Assembly: GCF_033807715.1 (NCBI RefSeq)
Contig: NC_084601.1
Location: 16,980,690 to 17,044,689, forward strand
DNA: 64,000 nt
From: Cololabis saira
Taxonomy: Eukaryota > Chordata > Actinopteri > Beloniformes > Belonidae
Reading direction: 5' to 3'
Of the stretch, positions 1-14,759 are shown one piece after another. Every line of letters begins with the position of its first letter. The first letter of the stretch is position 1. Made by a program: the position numbers and the translations under genes. The notes beneath the pieces were generated by a model, which had not been told where the DNA came from, ran no database searches, and saw only the letters and a list, made by a program, of their open reading frames with translations.

Positions 1-403
1 CAGCAATAATTTTGCACATGTGTGAATATATTTTCCTCCAAGTCAGGTATGCTCCTGACATCTACCAGCTTTTCCTTCACAGAGCTCTCTCTCACTCATA
101 CATAGACATGCTCTCTTCATGACCGTCACACAGAGCTGTTGGGAAGCACGTACAGGACACCTCATAAACGGCACCATTACAAACAACATTGGATAGTTCA
201 ATCTCACCGCAGCTTCTTTTCATTCTCTAGTCTGCTTTGCTATGGGTCAATGTTTTGAAGATCTACCCTAAAATAACTTTAATCCAAAGAATATACACTT
301 CCATAAAATGGCCCAGCTCCACAGCAACCCAAGGAGACGCAATACCTTGAGCAAATCTAAAACTCAGCCCCTGTGGTGACATTCAAGTGATTACCAAATT
401 TTG
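1..403. other. Unassigned DNA
   Basis: No reading frame, RNA gene or repeat family was recognised here. Base composition is ordinary and mildly AT-rich. Confidence 0.5.
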
Positions 404-1150
404 CAGTAAGTGCACCGCATTATAAGGAGCAATATCAATGAATTTTCATACATAAGGTGCACCGGATTATAAGGCGCATGATAAACCATATATAAAGCGA
501 AACAAAACAGTCTGGTAAGTCAAACTTTATTCAACTCATTCAGAATAACTCAGAATATTGTTCAGTTGTAACTAATACAGAAAAACCCTCATTTTAAAAC
601 ATTTGTCTTCCACAATAAAAAGGGGCGGAGGTGAGCGTCGTACTCTGTCCTGTTCTCTGATTGGTTCATCGTTGCCAACGATAGACACCTGAAGTTAGTG
701 TGAGGTTGGTACAACGTTGTAATCCAACATATGATTATAATTGGATTATGATATAGATTTGAAATTTGGGTTTAAAAACCTAAAAAACTTAAAAACTCAA
801 AAAACCTAACGTTGTCTTGACCTTTAATTATAGTAAGGTAACATTGACAAGATGTTGGAGAATTACTTATGTAATGCTTGCCAGCATTACATTATAAGTT
901 ATCTAATGTTTCTGACGTTGCAACTCATATCCAACCATGGACCGACTTTAATAATACGTCCCTGTGTCTGCTGAATGATCCGACAATCAATCAAGCAGAG
1001 TGGCTTTGTCGCTACCAAAGTCTCTCTAAAACATATTGACATAAAATTGTTCAAGGTCAGTAAGCACAAGAAGAATTCATACCTAAGGCGCTGTGGCGAT
1101 TTTTGAGAAAATGTAAGGATCTTAAGTGTGCCTTATAGAAAATACAGTAA
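404..1150. mobile_element. MITE-like DNA transposon with 'ATAAGGCGCAC' type ends
   Basis: The left part has two runs of the type GCACCGNATTATAAGG (about 411-428 and 458-475). The right edge (1125-1150) reads AAGTGTGCCTTATAGAAAATACAG, in inverted orientation to the left and ending in the AAAATACAG signature of this family. The same terminal signature recurs at 37617 and 51766-51792. No coding capacity is seen. The exact left end and the target duplication were not resolved. Confidence 0.55.
863..900. repeat. Imperfect hairpin inside the 404-1150 element
   Basis: GTAATGCT (871-878) and AGCATTAC (883-890) pair perfectly around TTGCC-type loop bases, and ACTTAT / ATTATAAGT extend the stem imperfectly. 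It may be the core of a second, smaller palindromic MITE (about 701-945). Confidence 0.5.
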
Positions 1151-2992
1151 TGTTGTGAATAATGCACATGATCTCTTTTTATTAGATTCTACTCCTTCAC
1201 CGAGAGAAACATGTTCCAAGGACTTTATCAATCCTTCAGGAGTTAAGAAAAGCGCATTCTGTTGAAGTTGAAATAACTGTGTCAAAAAGATGATGAAAGA
1301 TGCAGAGCTCTGTCAATTCAAAGTAAATATGGTGAGATGCCACCTAAAAGAGAATTACCAAGGATAAATTAGATATTTCTGTTAATTAAACTATTCAGAA
1401 TGATGAAGGTTGTCGTTTCGACTGTATAAGAGAACCTTGGGTCCGTAGCTTCTTTGCTCCTGTTTTAAAAAATATTTTGTTTAGCCTACTATTGCTGTTG
1501 TACAATATTGAACATACAATTGACACACATGGTTTAATTCCCAGTGAGCCACATACATGTGTACAGTACAATAGGGGTCTGTAGGCACAACTCTGTGCTC
1601 ATCCTCTGATGTTCTTCTGTTTTTTCCTTGGTATAAATCTCTTTTTATTTTTTCTATACCCTCCCAGCTTCTCATAGATTAGTTGAATTAAACATATTTG
1701 GTTTTGTGAAGTGCCTGTCTTACATTAGTCTGTGTATTGGTCGTCATGCTGCCCTTTATATGGAAAATTAAGATCAACTTTTTCCAAGAGAAAGTTCTAC
1801 CACTTCTTTGGCTGCCATCTCTGACCTAATATTGACTTTCTTACTTATCAGTAAGGTGGTGTTTTTCAAATATGACCAAGTGCAACAACAAATGAAATGG
1901 TGTGCGCAACTCAGAGACACTATTTGTTTTAAAAATATGTCCGGATTTGATGCCATGTAGATTAAGAATGTGTGTGTAAGGTGTGGTGTTGTGGAGGGGG
2001 ACAAAAGAAAAAACACCATTAGGTCAGGACTGGAATTTCTTTTAAATGCCTTTTGAATCATTAAAGCTTGACATCTCCACAACCAAAAACGCACTGATGT
2101 TTACTTAGTGCACTTTTAGTCTTGATGACAGCACGCTTTTTCCATTTTGCTACGATGCTACGTCGCATGTGAGAGTCAGACCCAAGCATGCATATCTCTG
2201 CCAATCCGTTAAAATGATGCATCATGGTCCTTGAATCCTTTTTCATAATTTAAGCCCAATGAATCCTGGTGCTGTGGTTTATAACCGAATGACATGATCA
2301 ATCAGTATATTCAGGTAGTCAGGTGACATAACATGACATTATTGAATCCTGATATGAATGATAAATTGAAGCATCACCATAATACTGACCCTACTGGCTT
2401 GCACGGTAGGCACTAAGAATGATGGGTAAATAGCTTCATCCATCTTCACTCACTGATCTGTAAAACATAAATTTGAACTCATCCGACCAAATGAGCTTTT
2501 TCATTATTTGCATAAACTAACCTCTAAGCTTTCTTCTTAAGACATAAGACAAGGACAAGGGATACACAACTTTACTTCTTTTTGCACTGTGCGTGGGGAA
2601 ATGCTCTTATTTTTACTATTAAATACTGCTATGAGTTCTACAGTTGATTTTCTTTGATTGGATTTCATCAAACTTTTAAAGGGGGAATAGACGATATCAG
2701 GAAAATATGCAAGAACATGATTAATTTTGACCGCAATGCTCAGGCTGTTCCTTTTAACCTTCACATCTCCAGAACACATGAATGTGCGCTTTCATAGTCA
2801 GGGAGACTGGCAATGCATAACTGTTACACTGTTACTGTTGGTCACTGTCATCCCTGCATCTGTGGACAGATAACACAGAGAGTATTCAAGTCCTTTTTAA
2901 TCATAAAGCATCATACATGTTGATGTGTGTATGCTGCACACCATATGAACAGAGAAAGGTTTGGGCTAAAGCCTATGAAGACCCTTTCCACC
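1151..2992. other. Unassigned AT-rich DNA
   Basis: Short open frames occur on the minus strand, but none shows a family motif, sustained coding-like composition or a plausible gene structure. I see no recognisable repeat. Confidence 0.45.
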
Positions 2993-3340
2993 TTAAAGGA
3001 GCTTGAGGCCGGATTGTGGCAAGATTTATGAAAAAAATCCGTATACATTTTAAGTTTTCTAGTAATAATGTCAGATGAAGCGTTCCAAACCCAAAAGAAT
3101 GAGCCCTCTAGTGTATCTCTCCTTTGCCTTGAACAGGCTGTGTGCTGCAAAATGTGCTGCAATTCGGTCCCGAATTTCCCGTGCTGGGCTGCGGATGTGA
3201 CGTCACATGAGGCTGCATGTGCGTTCTCCCCGTTCTCCCGTGCCGGCTTCACTGTTGGCTGCAGTACCCCCGACGGCCGTCGTGGTGAAGGGTGGCGCTA
3301 GAGAGTCTAATTTCTTAAAAGGAGCCTCAAGCTCCTTTAA
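2993..3340. mobile_element. TTAA-bounded MITE, copy 1
   Basis: The element begins TTAA-AGGAGCTTGAGGC (2993) and ends GCCTCAAGCTCCT-TTAA (3340), giving perfect short inverted ends with TTAA at both edges. That is the target duplication expected of piggyBac-type transposition, although the inverted ends do not by themselves prove that superfamily. A near-identical copy lies in inverted orientation at 37188-37534. The right end also holds a local palindrome formed by GGAGCCTCAAGCTCC. It has no transposase, so it would depend on a source element elsewhere. Confidence 0.75.
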
Positions 3341-3565
3341 CTAAACTCCAACATCAAGCGGCGAAGTGAACTCACAAACACTTGGTGAGAGTCATAAACA
3401 TTAATGTTCATGATATGCGCCCTTTCATGCTAATGACAGGCTCATGTCACTTTTATGTAGATAGACACCCTAAAATACCTTACCTTATATTGTAAGTTGG
3501 ACACCATGTCTACTTATAGCATTATTTGAAAACTAAGAAAAAAAAATGATCTCTGTCTCTCTCTC

Positions 3566-4019
3566 TCACTCACACCCATGCCCATGATTTCCCCCCTGAT
3601 TTAGTGAAGATGTAGGGTCCCACTCAACCCTCCCCATATGAAAACACATCTTCCTTCTGCTAAAATTTCTAGCTATTCTGACCTGCTCCTCAATCTGTCC
3701 CTGGGTCACGTCTCTCTCCTTCTCCTCCTCCCTCTCATCCTCCTCCGGCCCGCCAGCCTGAGCACTCAGGGCTGCTTCTAATGCTGACGGCCCGGCCCCT
3801 GCACCCGCTGCTGTGCTCGTGGTAGCGCTGGTACAAACTATCAGTAATTTTTGCACATTTTGCTGCGTCCACTCGTAAGCTTTTAAGCCTTTGATCTTGC
3901 AGCTTCTCTGCGTCCCTCTTGTATTTTTTGGGTTTATTTTCCATTTTGGACGCACACTTTTCTCCAACTACGTTCAGCTTAAATGGTATCAATAACTCAA
4001 TATCAATAACTCTGGTCAA
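3566..4019 (-). pseudogene. Broken N-terminal part of a transposon-like protein
   Basis: Reading the minus strand from about 3940, one frame gives a start, MENKPKKYKRDAEKL, then a charged run ending near ...AAKCAKITD. A shift into a neighbouring frame at about 3840-3860 continues with an Ala/Gly-rich linker and an acidic stretch (EEDEREEEKERDVT). This basic N-terminus, then Ala/Gly linker and acidic tail, resembles the disordered N-terminus of hAT-type transposases with TTF or BED fingers, but no finger or DDE/RNase H segment is visible. The frame break indicates a dead copy. The assignment to a hAT-type protein is inference from resemblance; a degraded host retrocopy is possible. Confidence 0.4.
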
Positions 4020-4632
4020 CGGCCGGGGGGAGGGAGGTGGGTAAGAAGGCCTAGAGATTTCATTGGATTAATTCTACCAATTCCACCAATGTATTCATTT
4101 TTTTGATAGAATTACTCAGCCCCGGCCCAGAAATGTGCATCAGCCCACTGGGCATTGCCTCGTATGCCCTATGGCCGGTCCAGGCCTGGTTGAAAGCTAG
4201 TTTTGCACTAGATGCCTTCTGTAAAGGGTTTAATGTCACTGGTTGATAAGACAATCCTCTATGAGGAGTCAGAAACAAATAAACTTGCTCCGTTGATGGT
4301 CCAGAAAAACGAAACGCAACCACTGAGCCACAGGTGGCTAAATACATTTTATTAGCTGCATCTTGGAAAACAACCAAAATGCTTCAAAGAAAGTATGATC
4401 AGATACATTGCAACTGAAAACACACTCATTCTTTTTTGTTCAGTTGTAAAGTTTTGACTGCAAAGCTTCATGTCCCCTGCCAGGTGAATATTGAAGTGAA
4501 TTGAATTGAATATAACCAAGGAACTATGCCCTCTAAGACATCAGAGAGAACTGAGTTAAAAAAAAACTCTCAAGAAGGAAGCGTTCTCAGCACTTTTAAA
4601 AATGGGTATTTTGTCTATTGGAATACTATTAC
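4020..4632. other. Unassigned DNA next to the broken transposon protein
   Basis: This stretch may be the 5' flank of the element at 3566-4019. It includes the GC-rich segment TATGGCCGGTCCAGGCC (about 4170). No gene or defined terminus is seen. Confidence 0.35.
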
Positions 4633-4830
4633 ATTCAATTTCAATTCAATTTTATTTATATAGCGTCTAATACAACAGATGTTATCTCTAGACGCTTTCC
4701 AGAGATCCAGAACATAAACATAAACATAAACCCCCGAGCAATTATTACATAAACAATGGCAGGTAAAAACTCCCCTAGTGGGAGAAAAGCCTTAAGCCAA
4801 ACAGTGGCAAGGAAAAACTCCCCATTTTTT
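4633..4830 (+). repeat. Teleost interspersed repeat, copy 1
   Basis: The sequence runs from a CAATT-rich start through TTTTATTTATATAGCGTC, CTAGACGCTTTCCAGAG and ACATAAACAATGGCAGG to two rounds of AAAAACTCCCC. Related copies are at 8958-9222 and, truncated, at 56885-56955. I recognise it as a family widespread in teleost genomes but cannot name its class. Confidence 0.7.
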
Positions 4831-5914
4831 TCTTAATACTGTAGATAAGTCAGAAAAACACTTAATATGTGCACTTCAACGAATGGCTAGCTGTTTATTG
4901 CAGCAGTTAAATGACTTGTCGACAGCCAAAACTGGCTGGGGGCAAATGTCGCGGTCAGAGATGTGCAAGTGCTGGTTGATCCCAGCCCGTCTGTAAATGA
5001 GGGGCAGACGGCTCATCAGTGTTAGCAAGTAACAGTAAAGTCGACAATGACAGGACTCGGAAATAATTTGAATATATATGTTTTAATTAAAAGGCTCAAC
5101 TAAATGTCAGCGCTTTACGTGGCCAGTATCTCACAAAGGAACAGCTCGATATGCATTTAAACAGCCTTTTAATTAGTTGCCTCTAATAACCTGTCAGAAG
5201 CGCTGTTGTTATACTGGTCTATAGATGCTATGAAGACTGGAGGCATAGTTTCCATTTTGTTTCAACGTTCACAAAGAAAAGGAATGATTTAAAAGGCACA
5301 CATGATTACCAAATCAGAGAGTAAGTAAAATGATGGAAATCTTTGCTGGAAAAGGAGTATATCTGACTTCAGTTCAGCTCGATTGTGCTCAATGGTAGAG
5401 CCTGCGGTATTTAGGTGGGTAGCATTAACCACAGAGTTTATATTCTACTTTATTTTACCTTGGACCTCAAGGTTCATTTGGTAGCTCTTCTGGAATTATC
5501 GATCACTTCACTCACTCCTACTCAGCTCATTGTGATGAAACTTTATCTTCAAACGCTCCAACTTTCTAACTTGAAGGTGTTTTCTACAAGGCATGGGTTT
5601 TTCTTGCTGTGATGAAATACATTTAATTAAAAATAGTGTTCTCCTCACTCTTCATGTCATTGAAGAGACTGGCTTATTTCTCCTTTGTACTATACTTTTC
5701 TTCTTTTTTAATTCCTTAAGAAGAGCACAAGCGCACTCAGTTCTGCATCACTAAAACATGATGGCACCAAAATACATTTGCAGAAGAGGAATCGATACCC
5801 TGCAATGAAAGCAGGTTCACAAACTAAGAATTTTAACATTTGCTGATCCATATGTATAAATAGTCTCTCTGTTTTCTGTACATGCATCGTTTAGACCTTT
5901 GCTCCTTTTGCCTC
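4831..5914. other. Unassigned DNA
   Basis: No gene is seen. A weak A-box-like run, TGCTCAATGGTAGAGC, occurs near 5387 but has no B box behind it. Confidence 0.4.
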
Positions 5915-5991
5915 AGGCTGCATTTGTGTATAAGAACCCATTCTTAATTGTTTGCCTGATGAAATAAAGGTTTAATTAAAACAAAAAAAAA
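5915..5991 (+). mobile_element. LINE/SINE 3' tail fragment
   Basis: GCTGCATTTGTGTATAAGAA, then a CTTAATTG run, GATGAAATAAAGG and a run of A match the typical 3' end of a common fish retroposon tail (…CATTTGTAAATAAG…AATAAAGGTTAAATAAA). Only the tail is present, as expected from 5' truncation during target-primed reverse transcription. Confidence 0.55.
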
Positions 5992-8957
<2,966 letters not shown>

Positions 8958-9222
8958 TTTCAATTTTATTTTTTATTTATATAGTATCTATTACAATACA
9001 AGTTGTTTTTTACGTGCTTTCGAGAGACCCGGAACATGACCCATGAGCAATTATTACATAAACAGTGGCAGGTAAAAACTCCCCTGATGGCAAGAAAAAC
9101 CCCCCTTTAGGAGGGAAGAAACATTGAGCAGGACCTGGATCATAAGGGGGGGCCCTCCTGCCCAGCAGGGATGACTATATCCCTATATAGGCAGATGTAG
9201 ACAGCAGACGCTGAGGTGGTCA
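8958..9222 (+). repeat. Teleost interspersed repeat, copy 2
   Basis: The same family as 4633-4830, and longer at the 3' side: TTTATTTATATAGTATCTA, then GAGCAATTATTACATAAACAG, AAAAACTCCCC, TTTAGGAGGGAAGAAAC, GAGCAGGACCTGGATCATAA and a CCCTCCTGCC block. Sequence to about 9340 may also belong to it. Confidence 0.7.
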
Positions 9223-9516
9223 GAGAGTGAGGCTGCAGGTCAGGATGTCAGCAGGTATCCAACAGAGACATCTGACAGGTGGAAGTGAGCTCTGGGATGG
9301 TCAGGGGGTGGGAATGCCGGGCAGCATGCAGCTCCTGAAGCTCTGGCCTGCAAACATGCACAGAAGAGAAATGCTTTGCCTCCATTGCTAGATATTGCAT
9401 GCACGGCAGCTGTACAAGCAGGATTATTTACGTATCGCATTAGATATAAAAAGCACCAAATGTATCCATAATTACGGTAATTTCGATTGATACTCACTGA
9501 GGTCAGTTAGCTAGCT

Positions 9517-9615
9517 GTCATCGCTTTAGCAACGTATGAGGATTAACTCCGTCCTGACTTGTCCTCTGAGCTGTGAATAAACCCCTAACAGAGCATAATT
9601 GTTATTTTAAAGATA
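9517..9615 (+). repeat. Old low-similarity repeat, copy 1
   Basis: GTCATCGCTTTAGCAACGTA, then CCTCTGAGCTGTGAATAA and AGAGCATAATTGTTAT align in order with 58903-59019 (GTCATCACTTACGCAACGTA, CCTCTGAGGTGTGAATAA, AGAGCATGATCATAAT). The order and spacing suggest an old shared repeat of unknown class. Confidence 0.4.
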
Positions 9616-9693
9616 ACATTTTTTTTTTGTCCTGCTCTTAAATGTATTTGCACCACAACATGTGCAGAAAGTTGCAGAGAGTTGGCCTACAAC

Positions 9694-9932
9694 TGTGACA
9701 GTTTTGGTATTTATTCCTGTTTTATTTTGAAACCCCATGTCCCTGTGTTTCAGTTCTGTCTCGACTTCCCTTGTTCCCATCTGTCATGTTCTGGATTTCG
9801 GTCAAGTTAAGCGCTTGTGTTTTTTGTCATTCCTGCTCAGCAGCATTTTTGGTTTTTTAAGTTAAAATAAATCCTGTTTTTTTGTAACTCCTGTCTCCTG
9901 CATCTGGGTCCCACATCCTATCCTCCTTGACA
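9694..9932 (+). mobile_element. Short solo LTR
   Basis: The segment begins TGTGACAG and ends TTGACA (TG...CA with short inverted ends). It contains AATAAA near 9866 followed by a T-rich run, and closes with the CTCCTGCATCTGGGTCC segment common at the end of a fish LTR family. The flanks are ACAAC (9689-9693) and ACAAT (9933-9937), consistent with a 5-bp target duplication carrying one later substitution. No internal retroelement sequence adjoins it, so recombination between two LTRs is the likely origin. The Ty3/gypsy-type assignment is inference. Confidence 0.6.
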
Positions 9933-10067
9933 ACAATGGTCCGAGGATGGCCCTTAGCTGTGCATCTAACAGCAGCTACCTGCTGGAATATCGAGCACGA
10001 AAGAGCCACAGGGGGCTATTTGTCCAGAGGCAGCACGTGCCTCTGCCCATTATGAACAAAACATGTA

Positions 10068-10280
10068 TAATAATAAATAAATACATTTTCCCTTAGTAAT
10101 CCCACAATGGGAAAATGTATTCTCTGCATTTAACCGATCTCTAGAGAAACTAGGAGCAGTGGGCTGCCATTTGTTCCGCACCCGGGGAGCACTAAGGGTA
10201 AGGGCCTTGCTCGGGGGCCCAAAGTGGTTGCCTTGGTTGCAATCCAGGGGCTTGAACCTGGATCCCCCAGACCCCAATTG
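10068..10280 (-). mobile_element. tRNA-derived SINE fragment
   Basis: Read on the minus strand, a B-box-like GGTTCAAGCCCC (about 10247-10258) is followed by GGGCCCCCGAGCAAGGCCC, then GCAGCCCACTGCTCC, then an ATTTATTTATTATT tail. This is a common teleost SINE body in reverse orientation. The A-box end is degraded or missing. Confidence 0.65.
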
Positions 10281-11132
10281 TTTCTAAACCATTACAAATG
10301 TGTGTACATCCAAATTGAATCAGTTTAACTTCCTTTAATGAACTGTGCATCACTTATGAACATGATTCATTGGTTAAATTATTTCAAAGGTGATTAGTAA
10401 ACCATCTGTTAATAACTTGGAGCTAAATTCTGGTTTGCTTGTAAATCATTCTGTGCCAAATGCCAAAAGAAAGGTACTTTCATTTGAATAATTAGAAGGC
10501 ATTTAGTGAATATTTGTAAATCATTTCTGGATGTTTGAAGAAATATTATGCAGCAATTTATACATCTTTTTGTATCCCCTAATCTAAATTGAAAACAGGT
10601 ACTGAAATGTTTACAATACGATGTGTAAACCTCTACGATTTTCTACAAATTAAATGTAAATGTTTTTAATTGATTTATTAAGGATTTTGCATTCTCTAAT
10701 CTAAAGTGGAAACAATTCATTACAGTCTTTTTTTCCCCCATTTAGTTGATGTCTACTACCTTCTACAAATGTTTTGGTTTCAGATTAAAGTCACAAACAA
10801 CAATTTTTGTATCCCTGAATCAGTTTTTCAAGTGCCAATATCATTTCAGATCAATGTTTTGTTGGACATTGTGATGAGAAATGTAGCTTACACACATTAC
10901 TTTACAAGGGCAGACTTTATACAAGCTCTATTCTATTACTATAATACATTTTCTGTTATTATAGTCTTGCATTTGTGTGTTTTATTTTCTTCTCTATTGT
11001 GCAGAAAGGCCATTGAAAGTGCTTGCCAGACATGACAAACTTATCTATATACTTCAGCAATGTCATGAATTAGGCGGCCCAGGGGTCCATTACAATGGTC
11101 TTTTGCTAACCACTTATTCTATTCAATTACCG
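10281..11132. other. Unassigned AT-rich DNA
   Basis: No recognised feature. The open frame at 10706-11035 (+) lacks coding-like content. Confidence 0.4.
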
Positions 11133-11435
11133 TCAGATGGTCCACCAATAATTCCTCCTCTCCTCATACACATTTTCATACAACATGCTTTGTAGACTAT
11201 AAGCCTCATTACTTAAGGTTATGTTATGGAACTGAACTGTCATGGTAATTGCACATGCCTTTCTTTTATGCCGGAAATGACTCTCATCTATTACGATGAA
11301 CTGTGTACGCCCTCCAATGTGCTGTCCTGTTTTTGTCATCTTTGTCAACGATGCAGAGCTCACTTTTATGCCATCCTCCAGCACGTCAACTTGCCGTGAC
11401 CTAAGTCCCTCGAGATAACCTTCAAAATATGACAT
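11133..11435 (-). pseudogene. Possible Merlin/IS1016-type transposase fragment
   Basis: The minus-strand frame (100 codons) holds the run IGGRTQFIVIDESHFRHKRK at about residues 40-59. The hydrophobic-IDES-x-F-x3-K pattern after a Gly-Gly turn matches the first catalytic Asp region of ISXO2/Merlin DDE transposases, where I(G/V)EIDESKFGKRK is typical. Sequence after this run loses similarity, and no second Asp or final Glu was found within about 200 bp downstream, so at most a fragment survives. The call rests on one motif and could be coincidental. Confidence 0.4.
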
Positions 11436-12623
11436 TTCTTAAATATCTATGTTGTTTTTGTGACAACCCATCAAGCCTTCATATGCAAAGGACAGCTTAT
11501 ATTAATATTAACTGAATATGAGAGGCATTGGTGTATGTGCTATATAGAACTAGGATAGGCCCCTTTACAAATAACTGATTGTTATATTCCCTGACACTAC
11601 AAATGACCTAAACAAAAAAACTGGTAGATATCACTATTTTACATTCACTCCAGGTTTTCACTCATCTTTGTTAATATGCAAAATATATTATCTACTTGAG
11701 TATCTGTAGATATGCATATTAATCTACACGTTGGATGAAAGCAGAGTCAATATTATTTCTGCATACATAATTTACTTTAATATAATATTACATAGACAGG
11801 CTTTTACAGAGGCAGTACTGAATAGAGTTGTGTGAAAATTTGCCCCCTTTCATCCTTTTTCTGTTTTAGCTTCTTTTTGTTTTAGTTTAAACTTGCATAT
11901 TTCAGATAATCAAACAAAAATAACCTGAGCAATACGACAATGCTGTTACTTTTTTAAATGATGATTTAAATTATTAAAGAGAAGAAAAAAAAATCCAAAC
12001 CAACCTGGCCCTGTGTGAAATAATTAGTTTGATGATCTGAGACATGTAAATGATATAAAAGCCGAAACAGAAGAAATCTTTAAGGGGGGAGATTTTTCCA
12101 CAGCAATGTACATTTTTGTATCACTCCACATATCTGAGAACTGAGAAAATGGACTAAAAAAATAATTCTTGGGCCATATTCTTTCAATAAAATAAAAAAA
12201 GACAATGTAAGGACAGGCAGATCAATACAAAAACATTGTACTTTAATCCTGATGGTTCAGTTTTAAGAATCGATCCTCACCTTCAAAAAAATAAAATAAA
12301 AAATCAGTACCAGGTTATGCTTTAACATCAGGCTTTGACAACATTCAATATTCTTATTTCATAGCATTTGAAGTAGTTGTATGTGCCACACTGAAGCAAT
12401 GGCCAAACATTAACGTTGATGTGGAGTTACTTTGACATGGTATCTCAAATATATTTGAAATGTGAAACATGTGACAAAATAGTGGCAACACCACCAATCT
12501 CATGAAATCTTTAGAAAAATGGTCACTTACAAGACTATGATGGGTTATGAGAAAAACAATGAGAAGTGAAGAAATTGTTGACAGATACCCCCACTTCACT
12601 GAGACAACTTTTATAATGAAGGC
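11436..12623. other. Unassigned AT-rich DNA
   Basis: AT-rich with several A runs. No gene, repeat family or structure was recognised. Confidence 0.4.
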
Positions 12624-12830
12624 TAGTGGTGCAACGGATCATCATGGATCTGTGATCCGTTCAGATTAATATATATTTGGTTCAGCACACATATGATCTG
12701 CCGATTTGATCTATGAAAAAAAAAATGTGCGCATGTTCAGTCCACACACAGCGTAGTCATCACGAGTGGAGGGAGCTTTAACACCCCGCCTCATTTAAAT
12801 CCCCTGTATGGGAGCATTTTGCCTTCCCTG

Positions 12831-14759
12831 TGTTGTGCAACTCAAGGTAGCTTGGCTGTCCAGTTATCAAGGCTAATGATAATTCTATTAAAGAATTATT
12901 AATAATTAATAAAGTTGACTATTTATCAAATTGTATTATCAAAAATGATAATTCTCGTAGGGGCACCACCGCCGGGGCCTTACTTCCGGTGGGATTCGAT
13001 AACTAACAGCAGAAAATCAGTCTCATTATGATTTGAATTATCCTGCAGAACAGCAAATCTTACAGAATAACAGTGAAGGCGTGATGTCCGAACACTAGGC
13101 TCTGCTTAAACAAATCCATCTGTGACCAAATCTTGCATGAAATAACACAACCACTCATAAAGAAATCAATCAGAGTTTATTTACATACGGGTATCAAAAG
13201 AGATGTAAATAAGTCCCCGAATAAATCTGATGGCACACGACATTATTATAAAACCATTAACTAACAAGAAAAACAACAATCAATAAAATGAAACATAAAC
13301 GTTAAATGCATGGAATGAAAAAGAAAAGAAATCAAGCAATAATAACGAAGATATAGAACATCTACAGTTCAAACGGGCTCCTGTGGTCTTTTAAAGATGG
13401 ACGCGCCCTCTGGGCCACGTGCAATTAGAACGGATGGTGATCCCGGTGTTAAACCGTGATCAACTGCAGAAAACAGCGCTTTAAAACATGAATGACTAGC
13501 AGAAAGTAGTGACTACAAATTAATGAAAACAGTCCTTATAATGATGGTGGTGTAATCTCAGCTCTGAACACAGATTTAGCTCTGTAACACTCCCAGTTAA
13601 ACTCATACACCCAGGTCTCAAAACCTCACGCCTCCTCGGGTCTCCGGGTGCCGATCAGGGGTTCCTGCCGGGTCTTTGGTCGGAGTCCGATCCCAGAGAG
13701 TCCTCCCGCCTCTCCCGCGCCTCCTCCTGACTCTGGAATCACGAGAGGACGGGGGTACAGCTGAAGCAGCCGGCGCTCCAGCTCCGGTCCGGAGGCTATC
13801 ACGTCGTCTCGGGGGCGCGCGGGGCCAGTCTACTTCTTCTGAGTGCTGGTGCCCGTCGGCCTGAGCGCGTGGCCCCGGGACGGGCAGCGGGATGCGTCTC
13901 GGTTCTGCGCGGGGCAGGCTGTCCACAGGTCCTTTCAGGTGAAGTTTAAGAGCAGAGAGAGAGGTTAGGAAAGAAGAACGGGTCTCACCCTGGGCCGGGG
14001 CCGAGCTTCGAAGCGGCTTCCCCCCCCCTTTCCAGCTCCCAGGGACCGGGGACACGTGAAGCAGGACTCTGGATGAAAAGTTGAGACCGGGAGCTGATGG
14101 GGGCGGCTCCGTGCACCGCGGCTTCAACGGGCTGCAGGTCCACCGGAGCGGCCCGATGGGGCCTTACACCTCCCCCCAGCCGGGGGGAGAAAGGGAGATG
14201 GGATCTTGGCCCAGAGCCAAACGATCCAGCTCGGATGAGAGGGTGATCGGAAGAGAAGAGAGAAAGTCTCGGTGCAGCACGGAGTTTTGTATCTCTGCGC
14301 GCTGCGATGACGTCAGCGGTGCCTCGTTTGTGATTGGATGCGCGCCGCTTGTCAGGCGCCACCCCCCCCCCCGCAAGGCATGCTGGGGGTGGTAGTTCAG
14401 GCAACGGCGCCATTTTATGAGGCACATTAAAGCGGAAAAGGGGGGTTCAAAGAAGCAGTACCATTTTGAGGTCTGGTTTTGCGCTCCGCTGCATCCGGCT
14501 CCCCCCCAGGGGGTGTCGCAAAACCCCAAGGAAGTCTGTTTTCCCTGGCAGAAACCCTGCTGGGTCCTTGTTTTGATCTCCGGCCATGCCGTGGGGGTCG
14601 TAAACGGACTATCTCGACCCAGGCCGAGATAACCAGGAGTTAGCGGCAGGGGGTCGCAGGACTTCAGGAAGAAGGGGCAAAGTCTGGTTTTACAGGTCCT
14701 CATAATCACAAAAATATACATTTATAAAAGTCCACATGATCACTGGGTGCGGCCCAACA
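12831..14759 (-). mobile_element. Solo LTR, 1929 bp, with CCTG target duplication
   Basis: The + strand reads TGTTGTGCAACTC at the left edge and GCGGCCCAACA at the right, so the ends are TGTTG...CAACA. Both flanks are CCTG (12827-12830 and 14760-14763), a 4-bp duplication typical of LTR integration, and the BED-finger coding sequence rejoins across it. Orientation minus is inferred from the promoter-like block near 14300, an AATAAA at 13176-13181 (minus strand), and homology of the 12.87-13.03 kb end to the + oriented end at 24085-24307. A splice-donor-like AGGGTGAGA lies at about 13983-13991 on the minus strand. No internal retroviral genes are present. Confidence 0.75.
13618..14640 (-). promoter_or_regulatory. 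CpG-rich promoter-like block inside the solo LTR
   Basis: About 1 kb is far richer in GC and CpG than the surrounding DNA. It contains a perfect CRE (TGACGTCA, 14308-14315), an inverted CCAAT box (GATTGG, 14332-14337) and a ZNF143-like run (14376-14398, GGCATGCTGGG...GTAGTTC). These suit a TATA-less promoter firing leftward into the LTR. Open frames of 60-185 codons here on both strands are a by-product of GC-richness and are not called as genes. Confidence 0.5.

Noticed and set aside
5374..5440. SINE head with TGCTCAATGGTAGAGC A box
   Set aside because: No B box at the right distance and no recognisable body or tail.
13618..14721. Long overlapping open frames (146-185 codons) in the CpG-rich block
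   Set aside because: Present on both strands and in several frames; GC-rich DNA has few stops. No domain was seen and the region lies inside an LTR.
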